Shown here: piece after piece, positions 46,131-55,843 of the stretch
Layout of the letters: each line of letters starts with the position of its first letter
How positions within the stretch are numbered: the stretch's first letter is position 1
Assembly: GCA_029560875.1 (NCBI GenBank)
Contig: JAKQKB010000033.1
Location: 124,001 to 188,000 of the forward strand
Direction: 5' to 3'
Length of the DNA: 64,000 bases
From: Bacteroidota bacterium
GTDB taxonomy: Bacteria; Bacteroidota; Bacteroidia; Bacteroidales; Tenuifilaceae
The notes under the pieces: generated by a model
The model's database searches: none
Told to the model about the DNA's origin: nothing
The model's input: only the letters and a program-made list of their open reading frames with translations
Program-made: the position numbers and the translations under genes

Positions 46131-47227
46131 AGCTGTATTACAACTTTAATGTGAAAAAGACCATCAACAACATCTTTTACCAAGATATACCGTCCAGGAT
46201 ATATCAGGGAAAGACGCTTTTGAATATTATCGAGACCTATTCCATTGGCATCACCACCCTTGTCGGTCTCATATTTCTGTGGAAAATTCGAATTAAACGA
46301 CTCGAATGATAGAACGTGATTTTTTTCTTCGAGCGTTATTTTGATAATTGATTTTTCGTTAGGGCTAATTCCGTGCTTAAAGGCATTCTCAATTATTGGG
46401 ATAAATAAAAGCGGAGCAACTGAAACCTCATGGCTCTGAACACTGAAACTGGAATAAACCTCAGTATTTGCTGATAACCGCAATTTCATCAGAGCAATGT
46501 AACTCTTCATAAACTCAACTTCACCATTGAGTAGAACCTTATCTTCATTTGTTTCATAAAGATGATAACGCATCAGTTTGGCTAAACCGTGAACCGACTC
46601 CTGAGCTTTATCGGGCGAAGTTTGAATTAGCGAGTAAATGTTATTCAACGTATTAAAGAAGAAATGTGGGTTAAGCTGCATTTTAAGATTGTTCAGTTCC
46701 GATTTTAAATTTTCGTTCTCTAAGTTTTTTCGTTGATTTTCAGACACAAACCAACGACTTGTTGTGCGTATAGCAACACTTATGCTAACCACAAAAAAGA
46801 ATGTAAGGTTATGAACTCCAAACATAAAATTCTTGGGAGGCTTTGGCTTAAATGCCTCGTTAAATCCATTGGGATTTGGTTCTCTCATATCGGGCATATC
46901 AGGTTTAAATAAGCCAAACAGTTCCCTTACATAATCAGTAAAAAATGACAAACTAATAATCAAGACAAGGTTGATAAGAATAAACCATAACACTTTTTTT
47001 TGGAACAAATACCTCTCTATTAGCCAAAAATAGTTGGTATAGAACAATATCATTGATAACGACATTGGAATCCAAATGAAAAAGTAGAAGTTGGGGTCGC
47101 GAGGAGGTTCATTGCCCTGAGGATTGCTAAGCGAAAAGAGAAACGGTATAGCAAACCAAAACAACCAAACAAGTATATGAAGCGCTATACTTGCTACTTT
47201 TTTTGATTTGGAATTTAGTGTTATCAT
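46127..47227 (-). CDS. LytS-type sensor histidine kinase
   Basis: A 366-residue membrane kinase. Four hydrophobic segments fill the first 155 residues with a proline-rich loop (DMPDMREPNPN) between the third and fourth. The His_kinase domain has the phosphoacceptor His188 in QLNPHFFFNTLNNIYSL, followed by an HATPase with IPIIENAFKHGI and GIGLDNIQKRL. It belongs to the LytS/YehU class that partners with LytTR regulators, here the next gene. It has no large external sensor domain, so the signal may be sensed in the membrane or relayed by the pump proteins encoded upstream. Confidence 0.92.
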   Translation of the reverse strand: MITLNSKSKKVASIALHILVWLFWFAIPFLFSLSNPQGNEPPRDPNFYFFIWIPMSLSMILFYTNYFWLIERYLFQKKVLWFILINLVLIISLSFFTDYVRELFGLFKPDMPDMREPNPNGFNEAFKPKPPKNFMFGVHNLTFFFVVSISVAIRTTSRWFVSENQRKNLENENLKSELNNLKMQLNPHFFFNTLNNIYSLIQTSPDKAQESVHGLAKLMRYHLYETNEDKVLLNGEVEFMKSYIALMKLRLSANTEVYSSFSVQSHEVSVAPLLFIPIIENAFKHGISPNEKSIIKITLEEKNHVLSFESFNSNFPQKYETDKGGDANGIGLDNIQKRLSLIYPGRYILVKDVVDGLFHIKVVIQL

Positions 47228-47256
47228 CGTTGTAAATTTTATAGAAACTACATTAT

Positions 47257-47643
47257 TTAAAATCGCCTAGGAGAACGTCCATTCATATTTTCATTACTTG
47301 GACCTTCGCCCTTAGGTTTTCTTTCCTCCATAAATTTAGAATAAATTTTAAACTGTTCATCGGAAAGGAAAGTTTTAACCTTTAAGTCGCGTTCCTTTTC
47401 GAAATTTAAAATATTTGGCCTACCATCCGATTGCCTATCGCTATTCATTTTATTAAAGAATGTAATAAGCGCAAGTTTTACCGAGTCCTGAACCGAGGTT
47501 GACATCTCAATCTTCTCGCTCAACTCGTTTACCGTTTTTGAGGCCATTTCGTTGGCATCAAACTTTGGTCGCTCAGGGCGTTGTGCACTTAAACTCAATG
47601 AACTAGCCAACGCAATGATAACTAAAAATATAACTCTCTTCAT
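47257..47643 (-). CDS. Small exported Spy/DUF4890-like protein
   Basis: A 128-residue protein with a signal peptide (about residues 1-20, ending LSA-Q). The mature part is helical and charged, with VNELSEKIEMSTSVQDSVK and a LSDEQFKIYSKFMEERK segment that resembles the LTxxQ pattern of Spy/CpxP periplasmic proteins. It sits between the MacB permease and the LytS kinase, 30 bp before the kinase. A periplasmic chaperone or signal modulator is plausible but not shown. Confidence 0.6.
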   Translation of the reverse strand: MKRVIFLVIIALASSLSLSAQRPERPKFDANEMASKTVNELSEKIEMSTSVQDSVKLALITFFNKMNSDRQSDGRPNILNFEKERDLKVKTFLSDEQFKIYSKFMEERKPKGEGPSNENMNGRSPRRF

Positions 47644-47665
47644 ATACTACGATTTAATTAACTGA

Positions 47666-48886
47666 TTATTCATAACGTAACGCTTCAATTGGGTCGAGGT
47701 ACGATGCTTTTCGAGCAGGATACCATCCAAAAAACACGCCTGTGGCCAAACAAACAATAAACGATAAGATTACGGAGAATGATGTTATTGCGATGGGCCA
47801 GCCAAATATTGCAGAAACACCATAGGCAAAAATAAATCCAAACATCACCCCAATTAGTCCACCAGCAAAACTTATCATAACCGATTCTATTAGGAACTGA
47901 AGCATAATATCAACCTCTCGTCCACCAATTGCCATACGTAATCCAATTTCGCGAGTACGCTCGGTTACCGAAACAAACATAATGTTCATAATACCAATTC
48001 CACCCACAAACAACGATATACTTGCTATTGCTGCAAGGAGTATTGTTAGCATATTGGTAATGGAACTGAATGTGTTTATTAGTTCGGCTTGAGAACGAAC
48101 CTCAAAATCATCAGCCTCTGTGCTTTTCAACTTATGACTTTTCCTTAACGCTTCAGATATTTCATCAACAGCCTTGGATGAGGCTTCTTCGCTAACGGCT
48201 GAGGTAAAAATGCTTTGAACCCAAGTAATAGCCATTATTCGTTTCTGAACGGTTGTGTAAGGCGCAATAATTATATCGTCCTGGTCCTGTCCAAATGTAT
48301 TTTCGCCTTTCTCTGCAAGCACGCCAATAACCTTAAAAGGAATTTTGTTAAAACGGATTGTTTTTCCAATGGGCGATTCCCCATTTGTGAATAAATTCTC
48401 CACAACAGTTTGACCTAAAACACAAACCTTGCTGGAGTTATTCAGTTCTTGCTCGTTAAAAATCCGTCCATCTTTCAGCGATAGTTTGCGGATGCTCAAA
48501 TAATCGGCGTTAACTCCTTGCATTGATGTAGGCCAGTTATTTGAACTATAAATTACCTGACCGCCAGAACTAACCTGTGGCGAAACTGCGGAAACACTTG
48601 GACAACTCTTTTTGATTGCCTCCACATCGGCAATTTCTAGAGTTTGCATACTGCTAGCATCCATTCTTACGCCTTCGCGCATATCGCTGTTTGGGCGTAC
48701 AAATATCATATTGGAGCCCATGCTGGATATCTGGTTTTGGATGCTTTTCTTGGAGCCCTGACCAATTGCTAACATCACAATAACCGAAGCAACTCCAATT
48801 ATAATACCCAGCATTGTGAGGAACGTTCTCATTTTGTTCCTTACCATCGCCTTAAGGGCTATTTTTGCCAAATTGCTAGTGTTCAT
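47666..48886 (-). CDS. MacB-type ABC transporter permease
   Basis: A 406-residue membrane protein. It has an N-terminal helix (about residues 18-42, TFLTMLGIIIGVASVIVMLAIGQGS), a large periplasmic MacB-PCD domain (about 45-270) and three C-terminal helices with FVGGIGIMNIMFVSVTERTREIGLRMAIGG, the FtsX signature. In this set the ATPase is encoded separately. It works as a mechanotransmitter that passes periplasmic substrate, via the MacA adaptor, to TolC rather than moving it through the membrane. It starts directly after the ATPase stop. Confidence 0.9.
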   Translation of the reverse strand: MNTSNLAKIALKAMVRNKMRTFLTMLGIIIGVASVIVMLAIGQGSKKSIQNQISSMGSNMIFVRPNSDMREGVRMDASSMQTLEIADVEAIKKSCPSVSAVSPQVSSGGQVIYSSNNWPTSMQGVNADYLSIRKLSLKDGRIFNEQELNNSSKVCVLGQTVVENLFTNGESPIGKTIRFNKIPFKVIGVLAEKGENTFGQDQDDIIIAPYTTVQKRIMAITWVQSIFTSAVSEEASSKAVDEISEALRKSHKLKSTEADDFEVRSQAELINTFSSITNMLTILLAAIASISLFVGGIGIMNIMFVSVTERTREIGLRMAIGGREVDIMLQFLIESVMISFAGGLIGVMFGFIFAYGVSAIFGWPIAITSFSVILSFIVCLATGVFFGWYPARKASYLDPIEALRYE

Positions 48887-48887
48887 C

Positions 48888-49634
48888 TTAAATGTTGTTA
48901 CTTGTTGGAATACTTAAACTCTCCAATAGTTTTGCCTTTTTATTCTCGGCCAGAGTATCGCTAATAACTAAACCATCCCTCAATGTTACAGTTCGTTTAC
49001 TCATCGATGCTATTTCCGGTTCGTGTGTTACAAATACAATAGTTTTTCCTTGCTGATTTAGTTCCTGAAATAGATGCATAATCTCGTAGCTTGTTTTTGT
49101 ATCAAGATTTCCTGTGGCCTCGTCGGCAAGTATCATTACAGGGTCATTAACCAGCGCCCTAGCAATGGCAACCCGCTGCTGCTGTCCTCCGGAAAGTTGA
49201 TTGGGTTTATGGTCCATTCTATTTTCTAGACCAACAGCCTTTAGTGCTCTTTTTGCCCTTTCGCGCCTGTCCCTCGATGAAACATTTGAATTGTACAGCA
49301 AGGGTAACTCTACATTCTCCAATGCTGAAGTGCGCGATAAAAGGTTGAATGATTGAAAAACAAAACCAATCTTTTCGTTCCTAATTCTGGCTAGTTCGTT
49401 CTTGTTTAATGTTGAAATAGATGTACTATCGATAAAATATTTTCCATCGGTTGGTTTATCCAAACATCCAAGAATATTTAGCAGGGTTGTTTTCCCCGAA
49501 CCGCTTGCTCCCATGATAGTCAAGAACTCGCCCTTGTCAACATCAAACGAAACACCTCGCAAAGCATGAACAACCTCACTTCCAACCAAAAAGTTTCGCT
49601 TTAAATCTTCAATATGAATTATTGATTGGCTCAT
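48888..49634 (-). CDS. MacB/LolD-type ABC ATPase
   Basis: A 248-residue ATP-binding subunit. The ATG at 49634 ([10 protein letters not shown]) is chosen over 49652, which would overlap the adaptor gene by 14 bases. Walker A is in [16 protein letters not shown], the signature [17 protein letters not shown] is intact, and Walker B reads [15 protein letters not shown]. It powers the permease encoded next. Typical of MacB/LolD-like systems that export peptides or act on outer-membrane components. Confidence 0.93.
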   Translation of the reverse strand: MSQSIIHIEDLKRNFLVGSEVVHALRGVSFDVDKGEFLTIMGASGSGKTTLLNILGCLDKPTDGKYFIDSTSISTLNKNELARIRNEKIGFVFQSFNLLSRTSALENVELPLLYNSNVSSRDRRERAKRALKAVGLENRMDHKPNQLSGGQQQRVAIARALVNDPVMILADEATGNLDTKTSYEIMHLFQELNQQGKTIVFVTHEPEIASMSKRTVTLRDGLVISDTLAENKKAKLLESLSIPTSNNI

Positions 49635-49638
49635 AATC

Positions 49639-50868
49639 TTATTGTTTTGCATTACCTGGTTTTGGTGGTGTTGGAAGGAAAGGACTTTTACTTTCTTTAG
49701 ATGTAGATTTGGCTACAACTTTAACTGCGGATGTAACCACGGAATCTCCATCGTTCAACCCTTCCATAATCTCGGTATAAGCACCATCGTCCATTCCTAC
49801 TTTAACCCTTTGGGGTTTAATAATTTCTCCATTCTTTAGCCAAACTGTGCCAAAACCACTGTCAGCTTGAACTTCATCCATTGGCATTGCTTCTGGGATT
49901 CCATTGGGCATTCCGTCTGGCTTGCCTTTTGGTTTTGGCAAGTACTTCATCGCCACATCCATATCGGGTTTGAATTGCAATGCTTTCGATGCTACCTTAA
50001 ACACATTCTTTGCCTGTTTTGTAATTATACTGATGCTTGCAGTTAAGCCGGGCATTAGTTTTAAATCAGGGTTTGGAGCTTCAACAATCACCTTGTAGGT
50101 TACCACACTCGATGATACTGTTGGATTCAACCTTATTTGCGATACAGTCCCTCCAAAGGTGTCGCTTGGGAAGGCATCAACGGTGAAGGTTACCTCCTGA
50201 CCCATTTTCACTTGGCCTATATCGGCCTCATCCACGTTGGCCTCCACCTTCATTTTGGTTAAATCTCTGGCAATGGTAAAAAGTGTAGGTGTGCTAAAAC
50301 TTGCCGCAACGGTTTGTCCTTCCTCTACATTCCGTGCTAGAATAACCCCATCAATGGGTGAGTAAATTGACGCATACGAAAGATTTACCTCGGCCTGTTC
50401 CAACTCAGAAATCAACCTATCGACACTTGCTTTGGCATTGTTATACTTGTACTGTGCTGACTCAATATCAACATCGCTTACAGCCTTTGTTTCGTATAGT
50501 TTTTTAGTTCTATTCAGGTTTTGCTCCTGGTAGGTTAACTCATTCTGAGCAGATGCCAAACTGGCTTTCGATTGCAAAACCCTTGCTTTCAACGTCGACT
50601 TATCGAGTTCGGCCAGCAATTGCCCTTTCTTAACCTGCGAGTTAAAATCCGCATAAATTCCATTAATTACACCCGAAACCTGCGTTCCCACCTCAATCTT
50701 ATCAATTGGTTCAATGGTACCTGTTGCCGTTACGGTGTTAATTATGCTACCTCTTTCAACTAGCGCCGTTTCCAGACTTATTACATCCTTTTTACCCTTT
50801 GCAAACACAAAAAACATGATGATTGCAACTAACACGGGGATGCCTATTAAAAGTGATTTCTTCTTCAT
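49639..50868 (-). CDS. MacA-type periplasmic adaptor
   Basis: A 409-residue adaptor. It is anchored by an N-terminal helix (about residues 5-22). A lipoyl half (about 60-95, VSGVINGIYADFNSQVKKGQ), a helical hairpin (about 100-165), the second lipoyl half (YASIYSPIDGVI), a beta-barrel and membrane-proximal domain follow. A Met/Pro-rich insert (KGKPDGMPNGIPEAMPMD) interrupts the membrane-proximal domain. It connects TolC, encoded upstream, with the MacB permease. It is the second gene of the operon. Confidence 0.9.
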   Translation of the reverse strand: MKKKSLLIGIPVLVAIIMFFVFAKGKKDVISLETALVERGSIINTVTATGTIEPIDKIEVGTQVSGVINGIYADFNSQVKKGQLLAELDKSTLKARVLQSKASLASAQNELTYQEQNLNRTKKLYETKAVSDVDIESAQYKYNNAKASVDRLISELEQAEVNLSYASIYSPIDGVILARNVEEGQTVAASFSTPTLFTIARDLTKMKVEANVDEADIGQVKMGQEVTFTVDAFPSDTFGGTVSQIRLNPTVSSSVVTYKVIVEAPNPDLKLMPGLTASISIITKQAKNVFKVASKALQFKPDMDVAMKYLPKPKGKPDGMPNGIPEAMPMDEVQADSGFGTVWLKNGEIIKPQRVKVGMDDGAYTEIMEGLNDGDSVVTSAVKVVAKSTSKESKSPFLPTPPKPGNAKQ

Positions 50869-50878
50869 TTTTTACTTC

Positions 50879-52207
50879 TTAAAGTGTTATTGTTTTTCCC
50901 ATATAGTAATCAAGAATCTTAAGATTCAGTATTGCAGAGTATTTCGACTGAATTAGTTCCATTTTAGAGTTGAGCAAACTAGTTTTAACTTTTAGCAATT
51001 CCACAGCATTAATCATCCCTAAGTTGAACTGCTGTTCCGATAATCGGTAACTCTCATCGGCCAATTCCATTTGGGTTTTAGCCGATTTATAGCGATAAAT
51101 TCCCGCCACGGCATCCTGATAAATAGTTTCGACCTGTTGCTGAAGGTTCTTTTCAGTCTCTAGCGCCGATAGCCTTGCCTGCTCCATCCCAATTTTCGAT
51201 TGCTGAACCGATGTTTTCGTTGAGAATCTATTGAAAATTGGCACATTAAGAGTTAGCCCAACTTTTTGAAGTTGATTGTTCGAAAGTTGATTGCTAAAAC
51301 CTCCACTCAAACTAGAACTATAGTCGGTTGAATAACCTGCATTGAGACTCAGCGAAGGCAAGTAACCTGATTTTGTTATTCTAAAATTCACCTCAGCAAT
51401 TTGATTATTTACCTGACTGTTCCTTATCTCGGGCATTATTGATATGGCGGCATTAATTGCCTCCAACTTAGAAGGAAAACTTGCTAAACTATCAATCACC
51501 TGCACCTCAGGGAAGGATACAGCAAAAGTATCGGCAACAGGAATTTCCAATAGCTGCTTTAAATCGGTTGTTCGTGAAGTGAGGTTATTTCTGGCAACAG
51601 TTAATGAGTAGTTATCGCTTGCAAGCTGAGCCTCCATTTGCGCCAAATCCTTGCGAACAATTGAACCCGCATTAAAAAGGTCTTTTGAGCGCTCTACCTG
51701 TTTTTGAGAGGCCAATACAACCTCGCCATAGTAGTCGACTGACTCCTTTGTGTAGAGCACATCTAAATACGCCTGAACAATTGAAAGAATTATTGATTTT
51801 TGGGTGATTTCAACCTCAACGTTAGCCTGCTCAACAGAAAGTTGGCTTTTCCGGATATTATTTTTAATAGTGCCACCCTGATATATTGGCATACTTGCCG
51901 TTAATGAAAAACTAGTACCATTGGATGCAGCCCAACTATCGGCATTAGTTTTATCTTTAGAGTTCGAGAGGTTTTCAGAAACTGATGCATTGAGGGAGGG
52001 CAACCAAGCCGATTTATCTTCTGATAAATCAAGTTCATTTGAAGTTACACTCAACTTTTTCTGCTTAACTTGGATGTTATTTTCTAGAGCATAGTTGATG
52101 CAATTATTTAAATCCCAAATCCTATTGGAATAGTTTTGCGCCAATAAATTTTTGCAGAAAAGAAAATTGGCAATAATTAAAACTAAAAATGTAAGTAACC
52201 TTTGCAT
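50879..52207 (-). CDS. TolC-family outer-membrane protein of the MacAB set
   Basis: A 442-residue OEP channel with a signal peptide (about residues 1-23). It starts with IWDLNNCINYALENNIQVKQKK, the usual opening of the family, and has duplicated helical halves (SAWLPSLNASVSENLS, then SGYLPSLSLNAGYSTD). It heads an operon of TolC, MacA, ATPase, permease, Spy-like, LytS and LytTR genes. The gap to the next gene upstream (239 bp) is gene-free; I see no clear TAnnTTTG box in it. Confidence 0.92.
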   Translation of the reverse strand: MQRLLTFLVLIIANFLFCKNLLAQNYSNRIWDLNNCINYALENNIQVKQKKLSVTSNELDLSEDKSAWLPSLNASVSENLSNSKDKTNADSWAASNGTSFSLTASMPIYQGGTIKNNIRKSQLSVEQANVEVEITQKSIILSIVQAYLDVLYTKESVDYYGEVVLASQKQVERSKDLFNAGSIVRKDLAQMEAQLASDNYSLTVARNNLTSRTTDLKQLLEIPVADTFAVSFPEVQVIDSLASFPSKLEAINAAISIMPEIRNSQVNNQIAEVNFRITKSGYLPSLSLNAGYSTDYSSSLSGGFSNQLSNNQLQKVGLTLNVPIFNRFSTKTSVQQSKIGMEQARLSALETEKNLQQQVETIYQDAVAGIYRYKSAKTQMELADESYRLSEQQFNLGMINAVELLKVKTSLLNSKMELIQSKYSAILNLKILDYYMGKTITL

Positions 52208-52446
52208 AAAAATAAATTTTTAAACAAAAGTCAACTTGAATTTTAACCAATACAAAAAAACTAGATGATTGCTGGATTGTAGTAGATTAATTAGATGAAT
52301 TAATCGACCTAATAAGAATTTTCAGCAAGGATATTTAGGTAAAACATCTTTCTGTTAGTCCTTTAATTACTTAGAACAAAAGCCAGTTAGAATGCAAATA
52401 TCAAACTATGCAAAGTATGCTTTTGTGTTAAGTTATAAAAGCGTAT

Positions 52447-53154
52447 TTAACTCATAGGAACTTCCATTAGCAGAATCTCGGAACTTGAAATTGACTTAAT
52501 ACTAAGTTGACGTATATCCAATATCCCTAAACCATCACGAGAATCGAGTTCTATGCCATCTACAGAGACCTTGCCGTTCAAAACAAAGATATATATTCCG
52601 TTGCCGTCCTTTTTAAGCTGATAACTTACCTCGCTATTACCATCAAACTTGCCAAGGTGAAACCATGCTTCCTGATGAATCCAAACTCCCTCATCATCCT
52701 TATTGGGGGAAAGAATTTGCTGAAAGCGGTTAAATCTATCCGACACATTCAGGGTTAATTGGTCGTAACGGGGAGTAACATTTCTCTTGTTTGGGAAAAT
52801 CCATATTTGAAGAAACTTCACCACGCTATCCTTGTTTTTATTGTACTCGCTATGAGTAATGCCAGAGCCAGCGCTCATTACCTGAATATCGCCATTTTTT
52901 ATTACAGCCACATTCCCCATACTATCGCGATGTTCCAAATCGCCCTCAAGCGGAATACTTACTATTTCCATATTATCGTGAGGGTGTGTATCGAAACCCA
53001 TACCCCCAGCAACCTCGTCATCGTTTAAAACTCTAAGCACTCCAAAATGAATCCTTTCAGGATTATAGTAGCCTCCAAAACTAAACGTGTGATAACTTTT
53101 TAGCCACCCAAAACTTGAAAAGCCTCTGCTATCAGATTTATGAATTACTTTCAT
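52447..53154 (-). CDS. Pirin-family protein
   Basis: A 235-residue cupin-fold protein. The ATG at 53154 (MKVIHKSDSRG) is chosen over 53181, since bicupin pirins start with this segment. The metal site lies in DTHPHDNMEIVSIPLEGDLEHRDSMGN (two His, then His and Glu). It also has GSGITHSE and LQIWIFP segments. Bacterial pirins include quercetin dioxygenases and redox-linked regulators; the role here is open. It is followed by a stop at 52447 and no clear terminator. Confidence 0.9.
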   Translation of the reverse strand: MKVIHKSDSRGFSSFGWLKSYHTFSFGGYYNPERIHFGVLRVLNDDEVAGGMGFDTHPHDNMEIVSIPLEGDLEHRDSMGNVAVIKNGDIQVMSAGSGITHSEYNKNKDSVVKFLQIWIFPNKRNVTPRYDQLTLNVSDRFNRFQQILSPNKDDEGVWIHQEAWFHLGKFDGNSEVSYQLKKDGNGIYIFVLNGKVSVDGIELDSRDGLGILDIRQLSIKSISSSEILLMEVPMS

Positions 53155-53214
53155 AATAAAACTTTTTAATAGAAACCCCAAATTAATGCAATTGGTTCAT
53201 AAATAATAAAAAAA

Positions 53215-53239
53215 CACCCGAAACAAAATGTCTCGGGTG
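53215..53239 (-). terminator. Terminator after the kelch gene
   Basis: An 11-bp stem with one mismatch (CACCCGAAACA / TGTCTCGGGTG) and a 3-base loop is followed on the minus strand by a T run. It lies between the kelch and pirin genes. Confidence 0.7.
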
Positions 53240-53271
53240 CCTTAGAGCCGATAAACTAATTATTAACCCAA

Positions 53272-54303
53272 TTAATCATTATCCACCTGCTCTGCAAAGG
53301 GATAAAACTCCCAAACATCATCAAGGTAAAGGCTACTAGTTTTTCCTGTTAAAACGAAACCTCTATTGTTAATTGTAAACCCAACCGCATTTGTTCTTGC
53401 TGTTCCCTCAAACTCTGTTTTTTTTGTCCATAAATCTTTAGCAGGGTTATACTCCCAAGTAGTATTAACAAGACTACTCTCATCTCCAGTTGCAATATAT
53501 CCGTAACCGTTTATTACAAAAGTCACTCCACACTGCCTAATTATTGATGTATAATCATCATCATATTCATCATCTGAATTATCAGCAATATCGCGTTTAT
53601 TAGTCCAAGTATCTGCGCTGCAATCATAAGCCCAAAAATCATCAACGTAAGTTCCGTTATTATTTCCTCCGAAAACATAGGCAATATCATCAATCACAAA
53701 CACATGAGCATTAAATCGTTTAGAGCCCGGAAGGCTTGTTTTCTGAGTCCAAGTGTCTGTTTCAGCATTATACTCCCATAGATCTTTAAGATAATTCCCA
53801 TCAAAACCGCCACAAACGAAACCCTTTCCTCCAATAGTAAATGAAACAGCTCCATAACGTGCAGAGGCAGGAAAATCATTTTTCTGAGTCCAACTATCGT
53901 TAATCGGATCGTATTCCCAAACATCGTTTAATTTTGTTGAGCCATCGTAACCACAACCAACATAGCCTTTCCCATTTGCCGAAAAACTAAAAGCAGATGT
54001 TCTTCCTAATCCCGGAAAAGATGCTTTTTGTAACCATTGATTTTGGTCAGGGTTATATTCCCAGCAATCCTGCAATCTAACTCTTTCATCACCATCGTAA
54101 CCGGATACAACATAGGCCTTATCCCCTATTACAAAGGAAACAGCATGGCTTCTGGCAACACCTTCAAACTCCCACAAGGTTTTCCAGTTACCAACCAAAT
54201 CTGCGTCATCGTCATCGTCATCATCATTACACGACACCATAAATAGGGCCATGAATAATAAAAGCACTGAGACTTTTAAGTAATTCAATTTTCTGTTCAT
54301 CAT
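53272..54303 (-). CDS. Kelch-repeat surface lipoprotein
   Basis: A 343-residue lipoprotein. The lipobox MVSC puts the cysteine at residue 25, followed by N and seven consecutive Asp, the strongest surface-export-type signal in the window. Five to six kelch units follow, each with a G-K/D-G/A-Y-V core, then a W-E-Y-N/D-P segment and W-T/L-Q/K-K, e.g. NDVWEYDPINDSWTQKNDF and KDLWEYNAETDTWTQKTSL. They should fold as a single beta-propeller. No enzyme motif is present. It is divergent from the DUF4270 operon, with which such proteins often occur. Ligand unknown. Confidence 0.85.
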   Translation of the reverse strand: MMNRKLNYLKVSVLLLFMALFMVSCNDDDDDDDADLVGNWKTLWEFEGVARSHAVSFVIGDKAYVVSGYDGDERVRLQDCWEYNPDQNQWLQKASFPGLGRTSAFSFSANGKGYVGCGYDGSTKLNDVWEYDPINDSWTQKNDFPASARYGAVSFTIGGKGFVCGGFDGNYLKDLWEYNAETDTWTQKTSLPGSKRFNAHVFVIDDIAYVFGGNNNGTYVDDFWAYDCSADTWTNKRDIADNSDDEYDDDYTSIIRQCGVTFVINGYGYIATGDESSLVNTTWEYNPAKDLWTKKTEFEGTARTNAVGFTINNRGFVLTGKTSSLYLDDVWEFYPFAEQVDND

Positions 54304-54329
54304 AACTAGTTAAAAGATAATTGTTTTTG

Positions 54330-54545
54330 ATGCTCGAATGTAGTATTGAAACATCTTTCACAAATAATAATATCGACAAAATCCTTTGTTTTATATACAA
54401 ATTATCCTCCAAGGTCTACAAACCTTCCGTTGCACCCAATAGCAATCAAATCTATAGCATTAATAAGATTGTCGATAAAAGTTATCCTAATATCGATTTC
54501 GTTTTTCATGAACACTCAATACTCTTTATTTTGAAAGAAAATTGA
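54330..54545 (+). CDS. Small ORF of doubtful reality upstream of DUF4270 gene
   Basis: A 71-codon frame from ATG 54330 to TGA 54545, ending 11 bases before the DUF4270 ATG. The C-terminal half reads like protein (YPNIDFVFHEHSILFILKEN), but no domain, signal peptide or RBS-like site is clear, and a second frame is also open over most of the span. It may be the remnant of an upstream operon gene, or chance. No other feature is seen in the 253 bp between the kelch and DUF4270 genes. Confidence 0.25.
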   Translation: MLECSIETSFTNNNIDKILCFIYKLSSKVYKPSVAPNSNQIYSINKIVDKSYPNIDFVFHEHSILFILKEN

Positions 54546-54556
54546 ATTTAGTAACA

Positions 54557-55843
54557 ATGAAAAACCAACTATTCTTAATTGCTGCAATTAGCATCTTTTC
54601 GCTTTTATCATGCAATACCAGTAATGATCTTGAAATTGGAACCGACTTCATAGAGTCGGATGCGAGTTTAGTGCTATGCGATACATTTTCCGTAAAACTC
54701 TCAACATTAATTCTTGATTCTTTAGAAACCTCGGGGAAATCCATTGCTCTTGTTGGTCGATATAGCGACAACAACATAGGTATACTGAATTCAAAAAGTT
54801 ATGTTTTGTTGAATCCAAGCATTTACACACTTGAAGAAGAAACTGTTTATGACTCGCTAGTCCTTATCGTAGTACCTTCTGGATATTATTATGGCGACAC
54901 ACTAGCAAATTACAGCATCAAGGTACATAGAGTTACAGAAGCAATAGAAAAAGAAAAGTATGATGGATTACTTAGCAATAATTCACACTTTGAATACGAC
55001 ACAAATCCAATTGGAGAAAAAACATTTAAGCCAAGACCTAAATCAGGGAATGAAATTAGAATTCCAATGAACGATGATTTAGGGCTTGAACTTACAAACA
55101 AGTTTAAGTCCAGCTCTAATCCATTCTCTGAAGAGAGTTTTACATATTATTTCAAAGGCATTCAACTAGAAACCTCGGAAACCACAAATTGCATTCTAGG
55201 TTATACTGTTAATGACACGTCACTTTATTTTAGGCTATACTATCATCTCGAGGGTTACGATGAAACAAAATATCTTGACATGAAAGCCTCTTCAACAAAT
55301 TTGCAATTCAATCAAATTACTGCAGACAGTACTAATTCAGTTATAAGTAAACTTTCTCAAGAAACAACTGATTCTGAAATATTGAATAACAATGCTTACG
55401 TACAAGGTGGGACAGGGATTGTTACTAGAATAGATTTCCCTACATTAAAGACGTTGTTGCTTCAAAACCGGAAATTTGAAGTTATAAAAGCGGAACTGTC
55501 AATACAACCTTCGGCAGAAATGGATTTCAGCTACCTACCATCTAACCTATATTTATACTTATCAAACAAACATAACGATTTTATTACCCAACTCACCGAC
55601 AATGACGGCAATGCTGTTAATGGCTCATTGAACAAAGATTATATATATAGAGAAAATACAACTTACTCTTGGGATATAACATCATACATCAACCTGATAG
55701 TTGAAAATCCAGAAAGTGAATACAATGGGCTATTGCTACTTCCAGAAAATTACGACAAAGAATTTAACCACGTAGTAATTGCCAACCAGCAAAAATCAAA
55801 ATACAGAACAAAACTCAAACTTCTTATCCTATACTATGAATAA
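54557..55843 (+). CDS. DUF4270-family lipoprotein
   Basis: A 428-residue lipoprotein from the ATG at 54557 (an upstream in-frame TTG at 54542 is rejected because the signal peptide begins at 54557). The lipobox is LLSC (about Cys19). It opens with LEIGTDFIESDASLVLCDTFSVKLST, then GRYSDNNIGILNSKSYVLL, typical of DUF4270. The C-terminal half is beta-rich and ends in a KYRTKLKLLILYYE strand. It is probably outer-membrane attached. Its stop overlaps the ATG of the beta-barrel gene (ATGAATAA), so the two are translationally coupled. Confidence 0.85.
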   Translation: MKNQLFLIAAISIFSLLSCNTSNDLEIGTDFIESDASLVLCDTFSVKLSTLILDSLETSGKSIALVGRYSDNNIGILNSKSYVLLNPSIYTLEEETVYDSLVLIVVPSGYYYGDTLANYSIKVHRVTEAIEKEKYDGLLSNNSHFEYDTNPIGEKTFKPRPKSGNEIRIPMNDDLGLELTNKFKSSSNPFSEESFTYYFKGIQLETSETTNCILGYTVNDTSLYFRLYYHLEGYDETKYLDMKASSTNLQFNQITADSTNSVISKLSQETTDSEILNNNAYVQGGTGIVTRIDFPTLKTLLLQNRKFEVIKAELSIQPSAEMDFSYLPSNLYLYLSNKHNDFITQLTDNDGNAVNGSLNKDYIYRENTTYSWDITSYINLIVENPESEYNGLLLLPENYDKEFNHVVIANQQKSKYRTKLKLLILYYE

